Shown here: positions 17,079-25,634 of the stretch, piece after piece
Layout: each line of letters opens with the position of its first letter
Numbering within the stretch: the first letter of the stretch is position 1
Source of the DNA: Ottowia flava
Lineage (GTDB): Bacteria; Pseudomonadota; Gammaproteobacteria; Burkholderiales; Burkholderiaceae_C
Length of the DNA: 64,000 bases
Assembly (NCBI RefSeq): GCF_042680565.1
Contig: NZ_JBHUEJ010000015.1
Location: 248,001-312,000 of the forward strand
Direction: 5' to 3'
Program-made: the position numbers and the translations under genes
The notes under the pieces: generated by a model
Database searches by the model: none
Seen by the model: only the letters and a program-made list of their open reading frames with translations
What the model was told of the DNA's origin: nothing

Positions 17079-18368
17079 TCAGGCCAGGGCTTCCAGTTCG
17101 GGATCGGTCGCTTCCAGCTCGTAGCTGGCGGCCACCAGGGCCAGGCGGCCGATCACGCCGTACATGTAAAAGCGGTTGGGCGCGCTAGCGCCAGCCTTGA
17201 CGCCCGGCTTGGGCAGCTGGGTGTTGTTGGCAAAGGCCAGCGGCACAAAGCGCGCGCCGGGGGCGTTCAGGCTCTCGTCCTCACCGCGGTCGGCGTGCAC
17301 GCGGTAGAAGCCACCCACCACATAGCGGTCGATCATGTAGACCACCGGCTCGGCCACCGCGTCGTGGATGCGCTCGTTGGTCAGCACGCCTTCCTGGATG
17401 ATCACCTCGCCGTGCGGCACTTCGGGCAGCGCCTTGCCACGCGTGGGTTTGCTGCCCAACTGCGCCAGTTCCTTGGCGTCGCGAACGGTCATGATGCCCA
17501 TGCCGCGCGTGCCCTGATCGGCCTTGACGACGACGAAGGGCTTCTCGTTGATGCCGTATTCCTTGTACTTGCGGCGGATCTTGGTCAGCAGCGCGTCCAC
17601 GTTGCTGCGCAGGCACTCGCCGCCGCTGGGCTCGTGGATGTCGATCTCGCCGCAGCTGGCGAACAGCGGGTTGATCAGCCAGGGATCGACCCCGATCAAC
17701 TTTCCGAAACGCTTGGCCACTTCTTCGTAGCACTGGAAGTGGCGGCTCTTGCGCCGCACGCTCCAACCCGCCTGCAACGGCGGCAGCAGGTACTGCTCAT
17801 GCAGGTCTTCCAGAATGCCCGGGGCACCCGCCGACAGGTCGTTGTTCAGCAGGATCGTGCACGGGTCGAAATGCTTGAGCCCCACTCTGTAGCGCGTGCG
17901 CTGCGCGGGCTCGAAGGTGATCTTCTCGCCATCCGGCAGGGCGTAAGACACGGCGCGCTTGACCGCCGGGTCGATCGAGCCGAAGCGCACGTTCAGCCCC
18001 GCCATCCGGAAGATCTCCTGCAGCCGCGCCAGGCTGGCCAGGTAGAAACTGCTCGGCTTGCCGTTTTCCGGCACGATCAGCAGGTTGCGCGCCTCGGGGC
18101 AGATCTTCTCGATCGCCGCCTGTCCGGCCTGCACCGCCAGCGGCAGCATGTCCGGCGACAGGTTGTGCCAGCCGTCCGGGTACAGGTTGGTATCCACTGG
18201 CGAGAGCTTGAAGCCCGCATTGCGGATATCCACCGAGCAGTACAGCGGTGGCGTGTGCTCCATCCACTCCAGGCGGAACCAGCGCTCGATCACCGGCGTG
18301 GCGTCCAGGATGCGCTGCTCCAGCTCGTTGATGGGGCCCGTGAGGGCGGTGATGAGGTGGGGGACCAT
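17079..18368 (-). CDS. gshA: Glutamate--cysteine ligase, type III (proteobacterial)
   Basis: GshA makes gamma-glutamylcysteine, the first step of glutathione synthesis. This 429-residue protein belongs to the type III group found in betaproteobacteria and unrelated in length to E. coli GshA. Recognisable stretches are PENGKPSSFYLASLARLQEI, FVVVKADQGTRGMGIMTVRD (ATP-grasp-like) and EVIIQEGVLTNE. The frame extends 18 codons upstream; the ATG at 18366-18368 (MVPHLITAL) matches the usual N-terminus. kup, benE and gshB follow on the same strand. Confidence 0.93.
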   Translation of the reverse strand: MVPHLITALTGPINELEQRILDATPVIERWFRLEWMEHTPPLYCSVDIRNAGFKLSPVDTNLYPDGWHNLSPDMLPLAVQAGQAAIEKICPEARNLLIVPENGKPSSFYLASLARLQEIFRMAGLNVRFGSIDPAVKRAVSYALPDGEKITFEPAQRTRYRVGLKHFDPCTILLNNDLSAGAPGILEDLHEQYLLPPLQAGWSVRRKSRHFQCYEEVAKRFGKLIGVDPWLINPLFASCGEIDIHEPSGGECLRSNVDALLTKIRRKYKEYGINEKPFVVVKADQGTRGMGIMTVRDAKELAQLGSKPTRGKALPEVPHGEVIIQEGVLTNERIHDAVAEPVVYMIDRYVVGGFYRVHADRGEDESLNAPGARFVPLAFANNTQLPKPGVKAGASAPNRFYMYGVIGRLALVAASYELEATDPELEALA

Positions 18369-18519
18369 GGTGCGGGTAGTCGGGCGGCGCGGAGCGCGAT
18401 CAAGCCCGCAGTGTAGTGGCACGGCCGCCCGTTACCGCATCAGCGGCCGCCTTGCACAGAACGCGCGGCGCGAGTGCGTCGCGCCGGCGGTCGACGGCGT
18501 CAGCCGGCCGGAGAAGCGT

Positions 18520-19842
18520 TCACCCGCGCACCTCACCCTCGCCCAGCACCACCCATTTCAGCGAAGTCAGCCCTTCCAGGCCGACTGGGCCGCGGGCGTG
18601 GAACTTGTCGGTGCTGATGCCGATTTCGGCGCCCAGTCCGTATTCGAAACCGTCGGCAAAGCGCGTGCTGGCGTTGACCATGACGCTGGCCGAATCGACT
18701 TCGCGCAGGAAACGCTGCGCGTGCCCGTGGTCCGTGGTGAGAATGGCGTCGGTGTGGTGGCTGGAGTAGCGGTTGATGTGCTCGATCGCCTCGTCCACGC
18801 CGGCCACGACCTTGATGCTGAGAATGGGGGCGAGGTATTCCTCCGACCAGTCCTGCTCCGTTGCCGGCACCAATTTCACTATTTTTTTTGTAGCTGCTTG
18901 CGCAGACGGCTGTAGGGCTGAGCAGAGATTTGATTCAAGAATAGCCAAGGACTCGGGATCGCAGCGCATTTCCACGCCCTTGGCCGCCAGCACGGCGCCG
19001 ATGCGCGGCAGGAAGGCGGGCGCCACGCCGCGCGCGACCAGCAGGCTCTCGGTCGCGTTGCAAGGACTGTATTTCTGGGTCTTGGCGTTGTCCGTCACCT
19101 TGACGGCCAGGTCCAGATCGCTCGGGTCGTCGACATAGGTGTGGCAGTTGCCGTCCAGGTGCTTGATGACGGGCACCTTGGCTTCGGCGCTGATGCGCTC
19201 GATCAGGCCCTTTCCGCCGCGCGGGATGATCACGTCGACAAAGTCCGGCATGGCGATCAGGTGGCCCACCGCGGCGCGGTCGGTGGTCGGCACCAATTGC
19301 ACGGCTTCGCGCGGCAGCCCGGCGATCTGCAGCGCTTGCTGCACCAGTGCCGCCAAGGCTGTGTTGGAATCGATCGCCTCGCTGCCGCCACGCAGGATGC
19401 AGGCGTTGCCGCTCTTGATCGACAGGCTGGCCGCCTCGATCGTGACGTTGGGGCGGCTTTCGTAAATCATGCCGAACACGCCGATCGGCACGCGCATCTG
19501 GCCGACGCGGATGCCGCTGGGCTGTTGGCGCAGGGAGACAACGTCGCCAATCACATCGGGCATGGCCGCCAGTTGCTCGCAGCCCTCGGCGCAGGTTTCG
19601 AGGATGGCTGGCGTGAGTTTGAGACGATCGACCATCGGCTCGGCCAGACCGGCATCGCGCGCGCGCGCCAGATCGCGCTGGTTGGGCGCTTGCAGCGCGT
19701 CGGTCTGCTCGCGCAGCAGCCGCGCCAGCTCGCGCAGGGCGCGGTTGCGCGCAGCAATGCCCGAGCGGGCCATGGCGCGCGAGGCGGCGCGGGCCTGCGA
19801 GCCCAGCAGTTGCATGGTTTCGGCGACGTTGGAGGCATTCAT
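18520..19842 (-). CDS. proA: Gamma-glutamyl phosphate reductase
   Basis: ProA reduces gamma-glutamyl phosphate to glutamate semialdehyde in proline synthesis. The 440-residue enzyme has GVFGMIYESRPNVTIEAA, the NATESLLV segment with the catalytic Cys (KYSPCNATE, about residue 268), and ASTRFADGFEYGLGAEIGIS near the end. It is about 20 residues longer than usual. The extra residues (about 299-323, from AILESNLCSALQ through AATKKIVKL) are encoded by an in-frame family A repeat just before WSEEYLAPIL. The ATG at 19840-19842 (MNASNVAE) is preferred over one 39 bp upstream. proB is not in view. Confidence 0.97.
   Translation of the reverse strand: MNASNVAETMQLLGSQARAASRAMARSGIAARNRALRELARLLREQTDALQAPNQRDLARARDAGLAEPMVDRLKLTPAILETCAEGCEQLAAMPDVIGDVVSLRQQPSGIRVGQMRVPIGVFGMIYESRPNVTIEAASLSIKSGNACILRGGSEAIDSNTALAALVQQALQIAGLPREAVQLVPTTDRAAVGHLIAMPDFVDVIIPRGGKGLIERISAEAKVPVIKHLDGNCHTYVDDPSDLDLAVKVTDNAKTQKYSPCNATESLLVARGVAPAFLPRIGAVLAAKGVEMRCDPESLAILESNLCSALQPSAQAATKKIVKLVPATEQDWSEEYLAPILSIKVVAGVDEAIEHINRYSSHHTDAILTTDHGHAQRFLREVDSASVMVNASTRFADGFEYGLGAEIGISTDKFHARGPVGLEGLTSLKWVVLGEGEVRG
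18873..18946 (+). repeat. Family A repeat, copy 8 (inside proA)
   Basis: Near-consensus: attttttttgtagctgctt, then gcgcagacggctgtagggct, then gagcagagatttgattcaag. It is read through in frame on the minus strand and gives ProA about 25 extra residues. Confidence 0.9.
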
Positions 19843-20275
19843 CACCTCATTTTCCCAAAAAGCAACCGGGGTGGTCGCCAACGCCAGGCAAGCCCGTGAA
19901 CGGCGACTTGAGTTGACGGGGTGATGTTGCGGTGCGCCTGGGCCTGTTCAGCCGATTCATAGGACATTTCACCGTCCCATGCCCCTTTTTGCCACCGTGA
20001 AATAAGTCGCGCCTGGATCGCAAACACCAGCCGATGCCGCCCGAAGTCTGTCTCCTTTCAAGCAGTGGCGTTGCAGCCATCCCACGGCACGCAAGGTGTT
20101 TTTGCGCCGGCAACCATGCAATCCATCACACGAACTCCGCACACATGCCTGCGCCCCCATTGCGATGGAATCAGACGGCCGATTACATTGGACTCCAGCA
20201 AGCCGCGCAGCGCCCAGGCAATGCCCAGCGAGCCTTTTTCTCTCTTCACCTCACTCATTTCAAACAAGGAAGCAC
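19843..20275. other. Divergent intergenic region, proA / roadblock gene (433 bp)
   Basis: I see no convincing gene here; the short frames have no recognisable product. It must hold both promoters. ATTTCAC (19966-19972) and GTGAAAT (19997-20003) form a perfect 7-bp inverted repeat with a 24-bp spacer, which could be a weak operator or chance. A good ribosome site (caaggaagcac) precedes the roadblock ATG at 20276. Confidence 0.5.
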
Positions 20276-20635
20276 ATGGCTACGATCAAACAAACCCTCG
20301 ACGAATTGATGACTCTGGATGGCGCCATGTGCGCGGCCGTGGTCGACTCCGCCTCCGGCATGATGCTGGGCTCCATCGGTACCGGCGTGGACCTGGAAGT
20401 GGCCGCCGCCGGCAACACCGAAGTGGTGCGCGCCAAGATGAAGACCATGCGCTCGCTCGGTCTGAACGACGTCATCGAAGACATCCTGATCACGCTGGGC
20501 AAGCAGTACCACATCCTGCGCCCGTCGGCCCGCAAGGAAGGCGTGTTCATCTACTACGTGCTGGACAAGCAGCGCGCCAACCTGGCCATGGCCCGTCGCA
20601 AGACCGCCGACGTGGACAAGGAAATGAACTTCTGA
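20276..20635 (+). CDS. Roadblock/LC7 domain protein
   Basis: This 119-residue single-domain protein reads as a Roadblock/LC7 (longin-like) fold: an N-terminal helix (TIKQTLDELMTLDG), a strand with AAVVDSASGMMLG, the AAAGNTEVVRAKMKTMRSLG helix and DIEDILITLGKQYHILRP-type strands (VIEDILITLGKQYHILRP). Bacterial members often act with small GTPases, for example MglB with MglA, or as orphan dimers. No GTPase gene is adjacent, so the partner is unknown. The frame extends 60 codons upstream, but the ATG at 20276 has a clear ribosome site and starts the domain. A strong terminator follows, so this is a single-gene unit. Confidence 0.85.
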   Translation: MATIKQTLDELMTLDGAMCAAVVDSASGMMLGSIGTGVDLEVAAAGNTEVVRAKMKTMRSLGLNDVIEDILITLGKQYHILRPSARKEGVFIYYVLDKQRANLAMARRKTADVDKEMNF

Positions 20636-20655
20636 TCCTGGCCGGATCGTCCAAC

Positions 20656-20685
20656 AAAAAGCCCCGGCATGCCGGGGCTTTTTTT
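20656..20685 (+). terminator. Rho-independent terminator after the roadblock gene
   Basis: A perfect GC-rich stem (AAGCCCCGGC / GCCGGGGCTT, loop AT) is followed by a run of seven T, 20 bp after the stop codon. A-run on the other side makes it potentially bidirectional. Confidence 0.95.
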
Positions 20686-20771
20686 ATGAGAACGGTGCGT
20701 ACGGCGCAGGAAGGTCGGCACTAGGAGAGGCACGATTCGCCTCAAGCCAAGCGGGAGAACGTCAGCGCGAC

Positions 20772-20984
20772 TCAGCCCTGACCGTCGGCATCACCGGCAT
20801 TGTCTTCGCCGTGATCGCCCGGGGTCCATTGCACCCCGTTCTGCGTAAGGTAGTCGCGGATCAGCTTGCGCACCACCTGTGAGGGGGTGACGTCCAGCGA
20901 AGCACAGAGGGCTTCAAACGCGCGCTTCTTGGACGGGTCAATCAACACCGTCAGTCGCGCAGTTTTCTGTTCAAGCTTTGGCAT
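20772..20984 (-). CDS. Small ribbon-helix-helix (CopG/Arc-type) regulator
   Basis: This 70-residue protein has an RHH fold: a basic strand (KTARLTVLIDPSKKRAFEA) then two helices (ALCASLDVTPSQVVRKLIRDY). An acidic, Gly-rich tail (GDHGEDNAGDADGQG) follows. RHH proteins bind DNA as dimers and often repress their own genes or act as antitoxins. No toxin gene is adjacent on either side, so it looks like an orphan regulator. The ATG at 20982-20984 is chosen because the upstream in-frame codons overlap a perfect palindrome (20992-21008), which is a likely operator. Confidence 0.75.
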   Translation of the reverse strand: MPKLEQKTARLTVLIDPSKKRAFEALCASLDVTPSQVVRKLIRDYLTQNGVQWTPGDHGEDNAGDADGQG

Positions 20985-20991
20985 ATGCGTC

Positions 20992-21008
20992 CAATGGGAT
21001 TCCCATTG
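20992..21008. promoter_or_regulatory. Perfect palindrome upstream of the RHH gene, candidate operator
   Basis: CAATGGGA, one base, TCCCATTG: a perfect 8-bp inverted repeat 8 bp upstream of the RHH start codon. Position and symmetry suit autorepression by the RHH dimer. Confidence 0.6.
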
Positions 21009-21157
21009 TAAGAAGAACCGCATGTGTTGGCCCGTGCGGCGGGCATCGGCCTCGCGCCAAAGCCGGCGCTAGCGTGAAATGTGCCGCACGAGCGACAGGC
21101 CACGCCTTGCGATCGATCCAGGCACACGCGCATCCGTCCCGCGCCGCGAGGCGCCAA

Positions 21158-22234
21158 TCACACCCTGGACACCGGCCGGCTGACCGCTTTTCCGCACGCG
21201 CCGCACAGGCTTTGCGCCAGCCGGTGCAACGCTGCCCAGGGCTGCGCCGGCCAACCAGGGTGTTTCAACCCCTTGACGATCCCATCGACCTGCTGTGCCG
21301 CCTGCAGCAAGCCATGCAGTTGCAGATCGGTCATATGCGGCAGCACGCGCTCAAACAGCCGTTCGCGCAAGCCCCAGATGCGCTGTTCACGCAGGGCCAT
21401 TGGCAATGGGCGGCCCTGGCCCAGTGCGTCCTTGACGCGCTTGAGCGCACGGATGTCCTCGGCCAGCGTGTAGTGGACCAGCACTTCGGACTCGCCTTCG
21501 GCCTGCAAGCCGTCCAGCATGCGCTGCACGCGCTCGCGCCGACCGGCCAGCACGGCCTCGCTCAGCTTGAATACGTCAAAGCGCGCGACGTTCAACACCG
21601 CGGCCTCGATCTGCTCGGCGCTGAGTTCGCCCGCCGGGTAAAGCAAACCCAGCTTGGTGATTTCCTGGTGTGCCGCCAGCAGGTTGCCTTCCACGCGATC
21701 GGCAAAGAAGCTGAGCGTTCTTTGCCCCGCTTCGCCAGCCGCCACGCGTTGCCCCTGGGCCGCCAGCCGCGCCGCAATCCATGGCGGGAGCGCATGGCGC
21801 TCCACCGGATCGATCTGGACCGTGGCGCCGGCGCCGTCGAGCGCAGCGAACCAGGCCCCCGTGCGCGTGGCCTTGTCCAGCCGCGGCAGCAGCACCAGCG
21901 TCAGCGTGCTGTCATTGCCCGCGGCACCTTCGGCGATCTGCTGCAGCGCAGCGCTGCCGTCCTTGCCGGGCTTGCCCGACGGAATGCGGATCTCGATCAG
22001 TTGCTTGTCGGCAAACAGGCTCAGGCTGTTGCCGGCCGCGAGCACCGAGCCCCAGTCGAAGTGGGCGCCCTGCACGGTGTGCACGGTGCGCTCGGTGTAG
22101 CCCTGGGTGCGCGCGGCCTCCCGGATGGCGTCGGCCGCTTCCTGCACCAACAGGGGCTCATCGCCGTGCACGGTGTACAGCGGCCGCAGCGTTTTCTGCA
22201 GATGCGTCAGGAGTTGAGGCGCTGGCAGTTGCAT
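21158..22234 (-). CDS. holA: DNA polymerase III subunit delta
   Basis: HolA is the delta subunit of the clamp loader; it opens the beta sliding clamp. This 358-residue protein has the N-terminal LYTVHGDEPLLVQEAADAIR and the SLFADKQLIEIRIPSGKPG segment. A helical C-terminal part includes EITKLGLLY and FKLSEAVLAG. The ATG at 22232-22234 (MQLPAPQLL) is preferred to one 48 bp upstream. The gene order leuS-lptE-holA is the usual one in proteobacteria, and the three are closely spaced on the minus strand. Confidence 0.95.
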   Translation of the reverse strand: MQLPAPQLLTHLQKTLRPLYTVHGDEPLLVQEAADAIREAARTQGYTERTVHTVQGAHFDWGSVLAAGNSLSLFADKQLIEIRIPSGKPGKDGSAALQQIAEGAAGNDSTLTLVLLPRLDKATRTGAWFAALDGAGATVQIDPVERHALPPWIAARLAAQGQRVAAGEAGQRTLSFFADRVEGNLLAAHQEITKLGLLYPAGELSAEQIEAAVLNVARFDVFKLSEAVLAGRRERVQRMLDGLQAEGESEVLVHYTLAEDIRALKRVKDALGQGRPLPMALREQRIWGLRERLFERVLPHMTDLQLHGLLQAAQQVDGIVKGLKHPGWPAQPWAALHRLAQSLCGACGKAVSRPVSRV

Positions 22235-22286
22235 CGGGTTCCGGTCGTTCAGCTGCGGCGTGCCATGCGCGCCAGCAGACAACAGA

Positions 22287-22787
22287 TCACAGGTGGGCGG
22301 TCGCCAGCCGGCGCATGACCTGCTGGACGATGTCGCTCTGCATGTTCTGGTAGAGCATCAGCCCTTCCTGCTCCTTCGACAACGCGGCCGATTCGGCATA
22401 GCTCTGGTCGATCTGGCGCGTGATCTCGGACATGGGCAGCAACTCGCGTCCATCCGCGGTGCGCAGCCGGAAGCTGAAGCGGATGCGCAGCGTCAACTCG
22501 CGCACCTCGCCGGTGGCCGTCACGCTCACCACCACCCGTTCGCGCACGTCGCCCGGGCTTTCCAGCACCGCTTCGGCCTTGCCGAGCTGCGCCGGGTCGG
22601 TGATGACCTGCACGCTGCCCGTGCCCTCCAGCTGCCGACGCAGCTCGGTCCCCAGGGTGGACGTGGCCGGCATCGCCAGCGCGATGCTGCGGAAGGCGAA
22701 CTTCGGCGGCTTGCGCAGCGCGAAGCCGCAGGCGGTGAACAGGGGCGCCGTCAGGGCGGCACCGAACAGCGTGCGGCGGCGCGCCAT
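22287..22787 (-). CDS. lptE: LPS assembly lipoprotein LptE
   Basis: LptE is an outer-membrane lipoprotein that plugs LptD and helps place lipopolysaccharide on the cell surface. The 166-residue precursor has a signal ending in the lipobox LFTACGF, with the lipidated Cys at residue 20. The mature domain keeps the family features TLGTELRRQLEG and LRIRFSFRLRTADGRELLP. It starts 1 bp after the leuS stop and lies 52 bp upstream of holA, the standard order. A twin-Arg-like RRR at residues 3-5 is just the basic n-region. Confidence 0.93.
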   Translation of the reverse strand: MARRRTLFGAALTAPLFTACGFALRKPPKFAFRSIALAMPATSTLGTELRRQLEGTGSVQVITDPAQLGKAEAVLESPGDVRERVVVSVTATGEVRELTLRIRFSFRLRTADGRELLPMSEITRQIDQSYAESAALSKEQEGLMLYQNMQSDIVQQVMRRLATAHL

Positions 22788-22788
22788 G

Positions 22789-25482
22789 TCAGGCCACCAC
22801 CACGTTGACCAGTCGGCCGGGCACCACGATGACCTTCTTCACCGCGCCCTCACCGCTGTGCTTGGCAAACGCCTCGCTGGCCAGCGCGGTTTTCTCGATG
22901 TCGTCCTTGCTGGCGCCGGCCGGCACCTGAATCGCCCCGCGCAACTTGCCGTTGACCTGCAGCATCAATTCCACCTCGTCCAGCTTGAGCGCATCCTCGT
23001 CCGGCTTGGGCCAGGGCGCGTCCAGCAACGCGCCCTGCACCGCCTCGAAGCCCAGCGCCTTCCACAGCGCGTGCGTCATGTGCGGCGTGACCGGGTACAG
23101 CACGCGCAGCAGCACCGAAAAGCCTTCGGCCAGCGCGGCCTGGTCGCCCACCGAGCCATCGGACTTGAAGCCCTCCAGCGCGTTCAGCAGCTTCATCGCG
23201 CCGGACACCACGGTGTTGTACTGCAGGCGCTGGTAGTCGTAGTCGATCTGGCCCAGCACGCTGTGCACCTCGTGCCGCAAGCCCTTGGCGTTCTTGCTGA
23301 ATTCAATGCCATTCTTGCCTGCAGCGCTCGCCAATACTGCGCTGGCAGCTATGTTATTCATAGCATTCAGCTTGACGCCGAAGTTCCACACGCGGCGCAG
23401 GAAGCGGTAGCTGCCTTCGACGGCCGCGTCGTTCCACTCCAGCGTGGCCTCGGGCGGCGCGGTGAACATGGTGTACAGGCGTGCGGTGTCGGCGCCGTAC
23501 TTTTCGATCAGGTCCTGCGGGTCCACGCCGTTGTTCTTGGACTTGGACATGGTGCCCACGCCCTCGTAGTCGATCAGCGTGCCGGCGGGCAAGTCGCCCA
23601 CCGCCTTGTTCAGCTTGGCGCCCACCTGGTGGCCGTCGGCGTCCATCACGGGGTCGATGTCGGCCGGCCAGAAATATTCCTTGCCACCCTTGGCGGTGCG
23701 GCGCGAATAGATGTGGTTGAGCACCATGCCCTGCGTCAGCAGTTTGGTGAAGGGCTCGTCAATCTTCACCAAGCCCAGGTCGCGCATCACCTTGGTCCAG
23801 AAGCGCGCGTACAGCAGGTGCAGGATGGCGTGTTCGATACCGCCGATGTACTGGTCCATCGGCATCCAGTACTCGGTGCCGCCGGCGACCATGGCCTCGG
23901 CGTTCTTCGGGTCGCAGTAGCGCATGAAGTACCAGGACGAGTCGATGAAGGTGTCCATCGTGTCCGTCTCGCGCCGCGCCGGCTTTCCACAGCACGGGCA
24001 ATCGACCTTCAGAAACGCCTCGGACTTGTTCAGCGGGTTGCCGCTGCCGTCGGGCACCAGGTCCTGCGGCAAGACGACGGGCAGGTCCCTCTCGGGCACG
24101 GGCACGGTGCCGCACGCGTCGCAATGGATCATGGGGATCGGCGTGCCCCAGTAGCGCTGGCGGCTGATGCCCCAGTCGCGCAGGCGCCAGGTGGTCTTCT
24201 TCTCGCCCAGGCCTTTTTGTTCCAGCGCGTGGGCAACGGCGTTGACCGCCTCGGGGTAGCTCATGCCGCTGAACGTGTCCGAATTGATGGTCACGCCGCG
24301 CTGCTTGTCGGCGTACCAGTCCTGCCACTGGCTGTGGTTGTAGGTCTCGCCGTCGATGTGCACCACTTGGGTGATCGGCAGGCCGTACTTCAACGCGAAA
24401 GCAAAGTCGCGTTCGTCGTGCGCGGGCACGCCCATGACGGCGCCGTCGCCGTAGCTCATCAGCACGTAGTTACCAACCCACAGCGGGACTTCCTCGCCGG
24501 TCAGCGGGTGCACCACGTTCAGGCCAGTGGGCATGCCTTCCTTGTCTCTCAGCGCCAGTTCGGCCTCGGTCGTGCCGCCCTGCTTGCACTTTTCAATGAA
24601 GGCCGCCAGTTCGGGGTTGCCTTGCGCGGCGTGGGTGGCCAGCGGGTGCTCGGCCGCGACGGCGCAGAAGGTCACGCCCATGATGGTGTCGGCGCGCGTG
24701 GTGAACACGTACATGCGCCCTTCCTGGATCGGCTGCCCGTCCGCGCCGCGGATGTCGTGGGTGAAGGCGAAGCGCACACCGGCGCTCTTGCCAATCCAGT
24801 TTTCCTGCATCAGGCGCACGCGATCGGGCCAGCCGGTGAGCGTCGCCTTGTCGTTGCCGAGCTGCACGTGGTCGAGCAGCTCTTGCACGTAGTCGGTGAT
24901 CTTCAGGTAGTAGCCGGGGATCTCGCGCTTTTCCACCGGCGCGCCGGTGCGCCAGCCCTTGCCGTCGATCACCTGCTCGTTGGCCAGCACCGTCTGGTCG
25001 ACCGGGTCCCAGTTGACGACCTGGGTCTTGCGGTAGGCGATGCCTTTTTCCAGCATCTTCAAGAACAGCCACTGGTTCCAGCGGTAGTAGTCGGGGTCGC
25101 AGGTGGCGACTTCGCGGCTCCAGTCGATGGCCAAGCCCATGGCCTGCATTTGCCCTTTCATGTAGGCGATGTTCTCGTAGGTCCACTTGGCCGGCGGCAC
25201 ACCGTTTTTTAGCGCCGCGTTCTCGGCCGGCAGGCCGAAGGCGTCCCAGCCCATGGGCATCAGCACGTTGTAGCCCTGCATGCGCAGCTGGCGCGCCAGC
25301 ATGTCGTTGATGGTGTAGTTGCGCACGTGCCCCATGTGCAGCTTGCCGCTGGGGTAGGGCAACATGGAACAGGCGTAGTATTTTTTCTTGTTCGGGTCTT
25401 CCGTCACCCGGTAGGCGTCCTGGGCTTGCCAGTCGGCCTGGGCAGCCTGCTCGACGCGGCGATGGTCGTAGGTTTCTTGCAT
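22789..25482 (-). CDS. leuS: Leucyl-tRNA synthetase
   Basis: This 897-residue class I synthetase charges tRNA-Leu. It shows the HIGH-type motif (PYPSGKLHMGHVRNY), the CP1 editing domain with GVPAHDERDFAFA, the leucine-specific region, and MSKSKNNG (KMSKS motif). A TTG two codons upstream is possible, but ATG at 25480-25482 (MQETYDH) is preferred. Around residues 703-722 an in-frame family A repeat encodes extra residues including AMNNIAASAVLASAAGKNG, at the start of the C-terminal anticodon-binding helices. It leads an operon with lptE and holA. Confidence 0.97.
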   Translation of the reverse strand: MQETYDHRRVEQAAQADWQAQDAYRVTEDPNKKKYYACSMLPYPSGKLHMGHVRNYTINDMLARQLRMQGYNVLMPMGWDAFGLPAENAALKNGVPPAKWTYENIAYMKGQMQAMGLAIDWSREVATCDPDYYRWNQWLFLKMLEKGIAYRKTQVVNWDPVDQTVLANEQVIDGKGWRTGAPVEKREIPGYYLKITDYVQELLDHVQLGNDKATLTGWPDRVRLMQENWIGKSAGVRFAFTHDIRGADGQPIQEGRMYVFTTRADTIMGVTFCAVAAEHPLATHAAQGNPELAAFIEKCKQGGTTEAELALRDKEGMPTGLNVVHPLTGEEVPLWVGNYVLMSYGDGAVMGVPAHDERDFAFALKYGLPITQVVHIDGETYNHSQWQDWYADKQRGVTINSDTFSGMSYPEAVNAVAHALEQKGLGEKKTTWRLRDWGISRQRYWGTPIPMIHCDACGTVPVPERDLPVVLPQDLVPDGSGNPLNKSEAFLKVDCPCCGKPARRETDTMDTFIDSSWYFMRYCDPKNAEAMVAGGTEYWMPMDQYIGGIEHAILHLLYARFWTKVMRDLGLVKIDEPFTKLLTQGMVLNHIYSRRTAKGGKEYFWPADIDPVMDADGHQVGAKLNKAVGDLPAGTLIDYEGVGTMSKSKNNGVDPQDLIEKYGADTARLYTMFTAPPEATLEWNDAAVEGSYRFLRRVWNFGVKLNAMNNIAASAVLASAAGKNGIEFSKNAKGLRHEVHSVLGQIDYDYQRLQYNTVVSGAMKLLNALEGFKSDGSVGDQAALAEGFSVLLRVLYPVTPHMTHALWKALGFEAVQGALLDAPWPKPDEDALKLDEVELMLQVNGKLRGAIQVPAGASKDDIEKTALASEAFAKHSGEGAVKKVIVVPGRLVNVVVA
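23318..23370 (-). repeat. Family A repeat, copy 9 (inside leuS)
   Basis: On the minus strand it reads tgctatgaataacatagctg, then ccagcgcagtattggcgagc. It is in frame within leuS and encodes residues about 703-722. Confidence 0.7.
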
Positions 25483-25536
25483 GCGCAAATTGTAGGCGCG
25501 CGGCGCAGGCCGACCGGGCGGCTCAGGAATCCGACA

Positions 25537-25600
25537 TCACTACAAAAAAAGGAGCTGCCCGCGCAATCCGCTGTAGGGCCAGAGGCCGAAATGACCCAGA
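25537..25600 (+). repeat. Family A repeat, copy 10
   Basis: It reads cactacaaaaaaaggagctg, then cccgcgcaatccgctgtagg, then gccagaggccgaaatgac. It lies between leuS and the exbD-like gene. Confidence 0.85.
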
Positions 25601-25634
25601 ATCCGGCTCGACGCCCCCGTGGGTGGCGCGCGCC

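Noticed and set aside
13773..18416. A plus-strand open frame of 1547 codons
   Set aside because: It runs antisense across benE, kup and gshA, and its translation is a low-complexity Arg/His/Gly/Ala product. It is a by-product of high GC in third codon positions.
20772..20984. The RHH protein as an antitoxin of a toxin-antitoxin pair
   Set aside because: No small toxin-like frame adjoins it; the neighbours are a terminated roadblock gene and holA.
22420..25212. A plus-strand open frame of 930 codons
   Set aside because: It is antisense to leuS, which has all synthetase motifs on the other strand. The frame has no recognisable domain.
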